A stretch of DNA of 6,089 nucleotides from an uncultured Devosia sp. (GTDB taxonomy: Bacteria; Pseudomonadota; Alphaproteobacteria; Rhizobiales; Devosiaceae): NCBI GenBank assembly GCA_946481445.1, contig CAMLOA010000138.1:1-6089 (forward strand), in the 5' to 3' direction. Every line of letters starts with the position of its first letter. The first letter of the stretch is position 1. Below are positions 5,816 to 6,089 of this stretch, piece after piece. The translations under genes were made by a program, and so were the position numbers. The notes under the pieces were generated by a model, which saw nothing but the letters and a program-made list of their open reading frames with translations, was not told where the DNA came from and did not search any database.

Positions 5816-5841
5816 ATCGAGGCTGGGGAGGGTGATGGGCA

Positions 5842-6089
5842 TCATTGCTCGCTCAGCAATTTCTGGATCGCGGCGACCAGGTCGCCGCGCTGCACCTCGA
5901 ACTGGCCGGGACGCGCAGCTTTCCATTCGGCATTGTCGGTGATGGCCTGCGCGGCCTGCTTGCCGGCGATCAGGTCCTTGACCTGGACGATGCCCTGCTC
6001 GCGCTCCTGACTGCCCTCGATGATGACGGCCGGGGAATTGCGCTTGTCGGCATAGGCGACCTGCTTGCCGAAATTCTTGGTGGAGCCCA
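5842..6089 (-). CDS. hisS: Histidyl-tRNA synthetase, C-terminal part (5' end outside the window) (EC 6.1.1.21)
   Basis: The last 81 residues of HisS, the cytoplasmic class II enzyme that charges tRNA-His with histidine. The visible part is the C-terminal anticodon-binding domain: GSTKNFGKQVAYADKRNSPA, then VIIEGSQEREQGIVQVKDL, a helix rich in Ala/Lys, and the end VAAIQKLLSEQ before TGA (5842-5844). The pattern NFGKQ-x-YAD followed by GSQERE-x-G-x-VQ-x-KDL is typical of alphaproteobacterial HisS. The catalytic core and start lie beyond the right edge. It precedes hisZ and hisG on the same strand; the 259-bp gap to hisZ holds repeats rather than a clear terminator, so co-transcription remains possible. 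The frame is intact to the window edge. Confidence 0.93.
   Translation of the reverse strand, partial: GSTKNFGKQVAYADKRNSPAVIIEGSQEREQGIVQVKDLIAGKQAAQAITDNAEWKAARPGQFEVQRGDLVAAIQKLLSEQ

Noticed and set aside
5579..5926. Short - strand open frames in the hisS-hisZ gap that could look like a small gene
   Set aside because: Their translations consist of repeat-derived strings (WIPAFAGMT, TPSPIKGE, HPPPSRGR) typical of spurious annotations over palindromic repeats. One also overlaps the real hisS end in another frame.
1..6089. CRISPR array, tRNA/rRNA genes, insertion sequence, phage or toxin-antitoxin locus
   Set aside because: No regularly spaced direct repeats, cloverleaf-like segments, transposase motifs or paired toxin-antitoxin frames were seen. 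The coding space is filled by conserved housekeeping and membrane genes.

Overview
The window is high-GC bacterial chromosome. It looks like an alphaproteobacterium of the order Hyphomicrobiales, possibly Devosia-like. The reasons are the GroEL tail ending in a Gly-Gly-Met repeat, the hisS-hisZ-hisG order with a short-form HisG, and the intergenic palindromes of the 'GTCATTCCGGC...' type. The genus is a guess from gene style; the order is more secure.

Layout, left to right. On the + strand: the last 143 residues of groEL (1-434), a strong intrinsic terminator (486-515), a degenerate palindromic repeat (about 518-542), and an exported protein with four SEL1 repeats and a C-terminal peptidoglycan-binding-like domain (647-1504). 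On the - strand, read from right to left: the C-terminal end of hisS (5842-6089), a 259-bp gap filled largely by two kinds of palindromic repeat, hisZ (4518-5582), hisG (3814-4521, overlapping hisZ by 4 bp), a 57-residue membrane-anchored peptide with a Gly/Asp tail (3527-3700), a membrane-bound family 2 glycosyltransferase starting at TTG (2256-3458), and a TSUP (TauE/SafE) membrane transporter (1501-2250). The two blocks converge, and one CTAG supplies both stop codons. No stretch over 300 bp lacks a gene.

How they work together: HisZ and HisG form the hetero-oligomeric ATP phosphoribosyltransferase that starts histidine synthesis. HisZ is a catalytically retired paralogue of the histidyl-tRNA synthetase encoded just upstream, so the group joins histidine making and histidine charging. 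The glycosyltransferase and transporter are 5 bp apart and are probably co-transcribed, but nothing in the sequence ties them functionally to histidine. GroEL and the SEL1 protein are separate units, given the terminator between them.

I see no CRISPR, tRNA, rRNA, transposase, phage gene or defence system. The gene content is ordinary. The most interesting material is the non-coding repeats between hisS and hisZ, where two inverted copies differ by a compensatory base-pair change, and the small Gly/Asp-tailed protein encoded partly by 12-bp tandem repeats.
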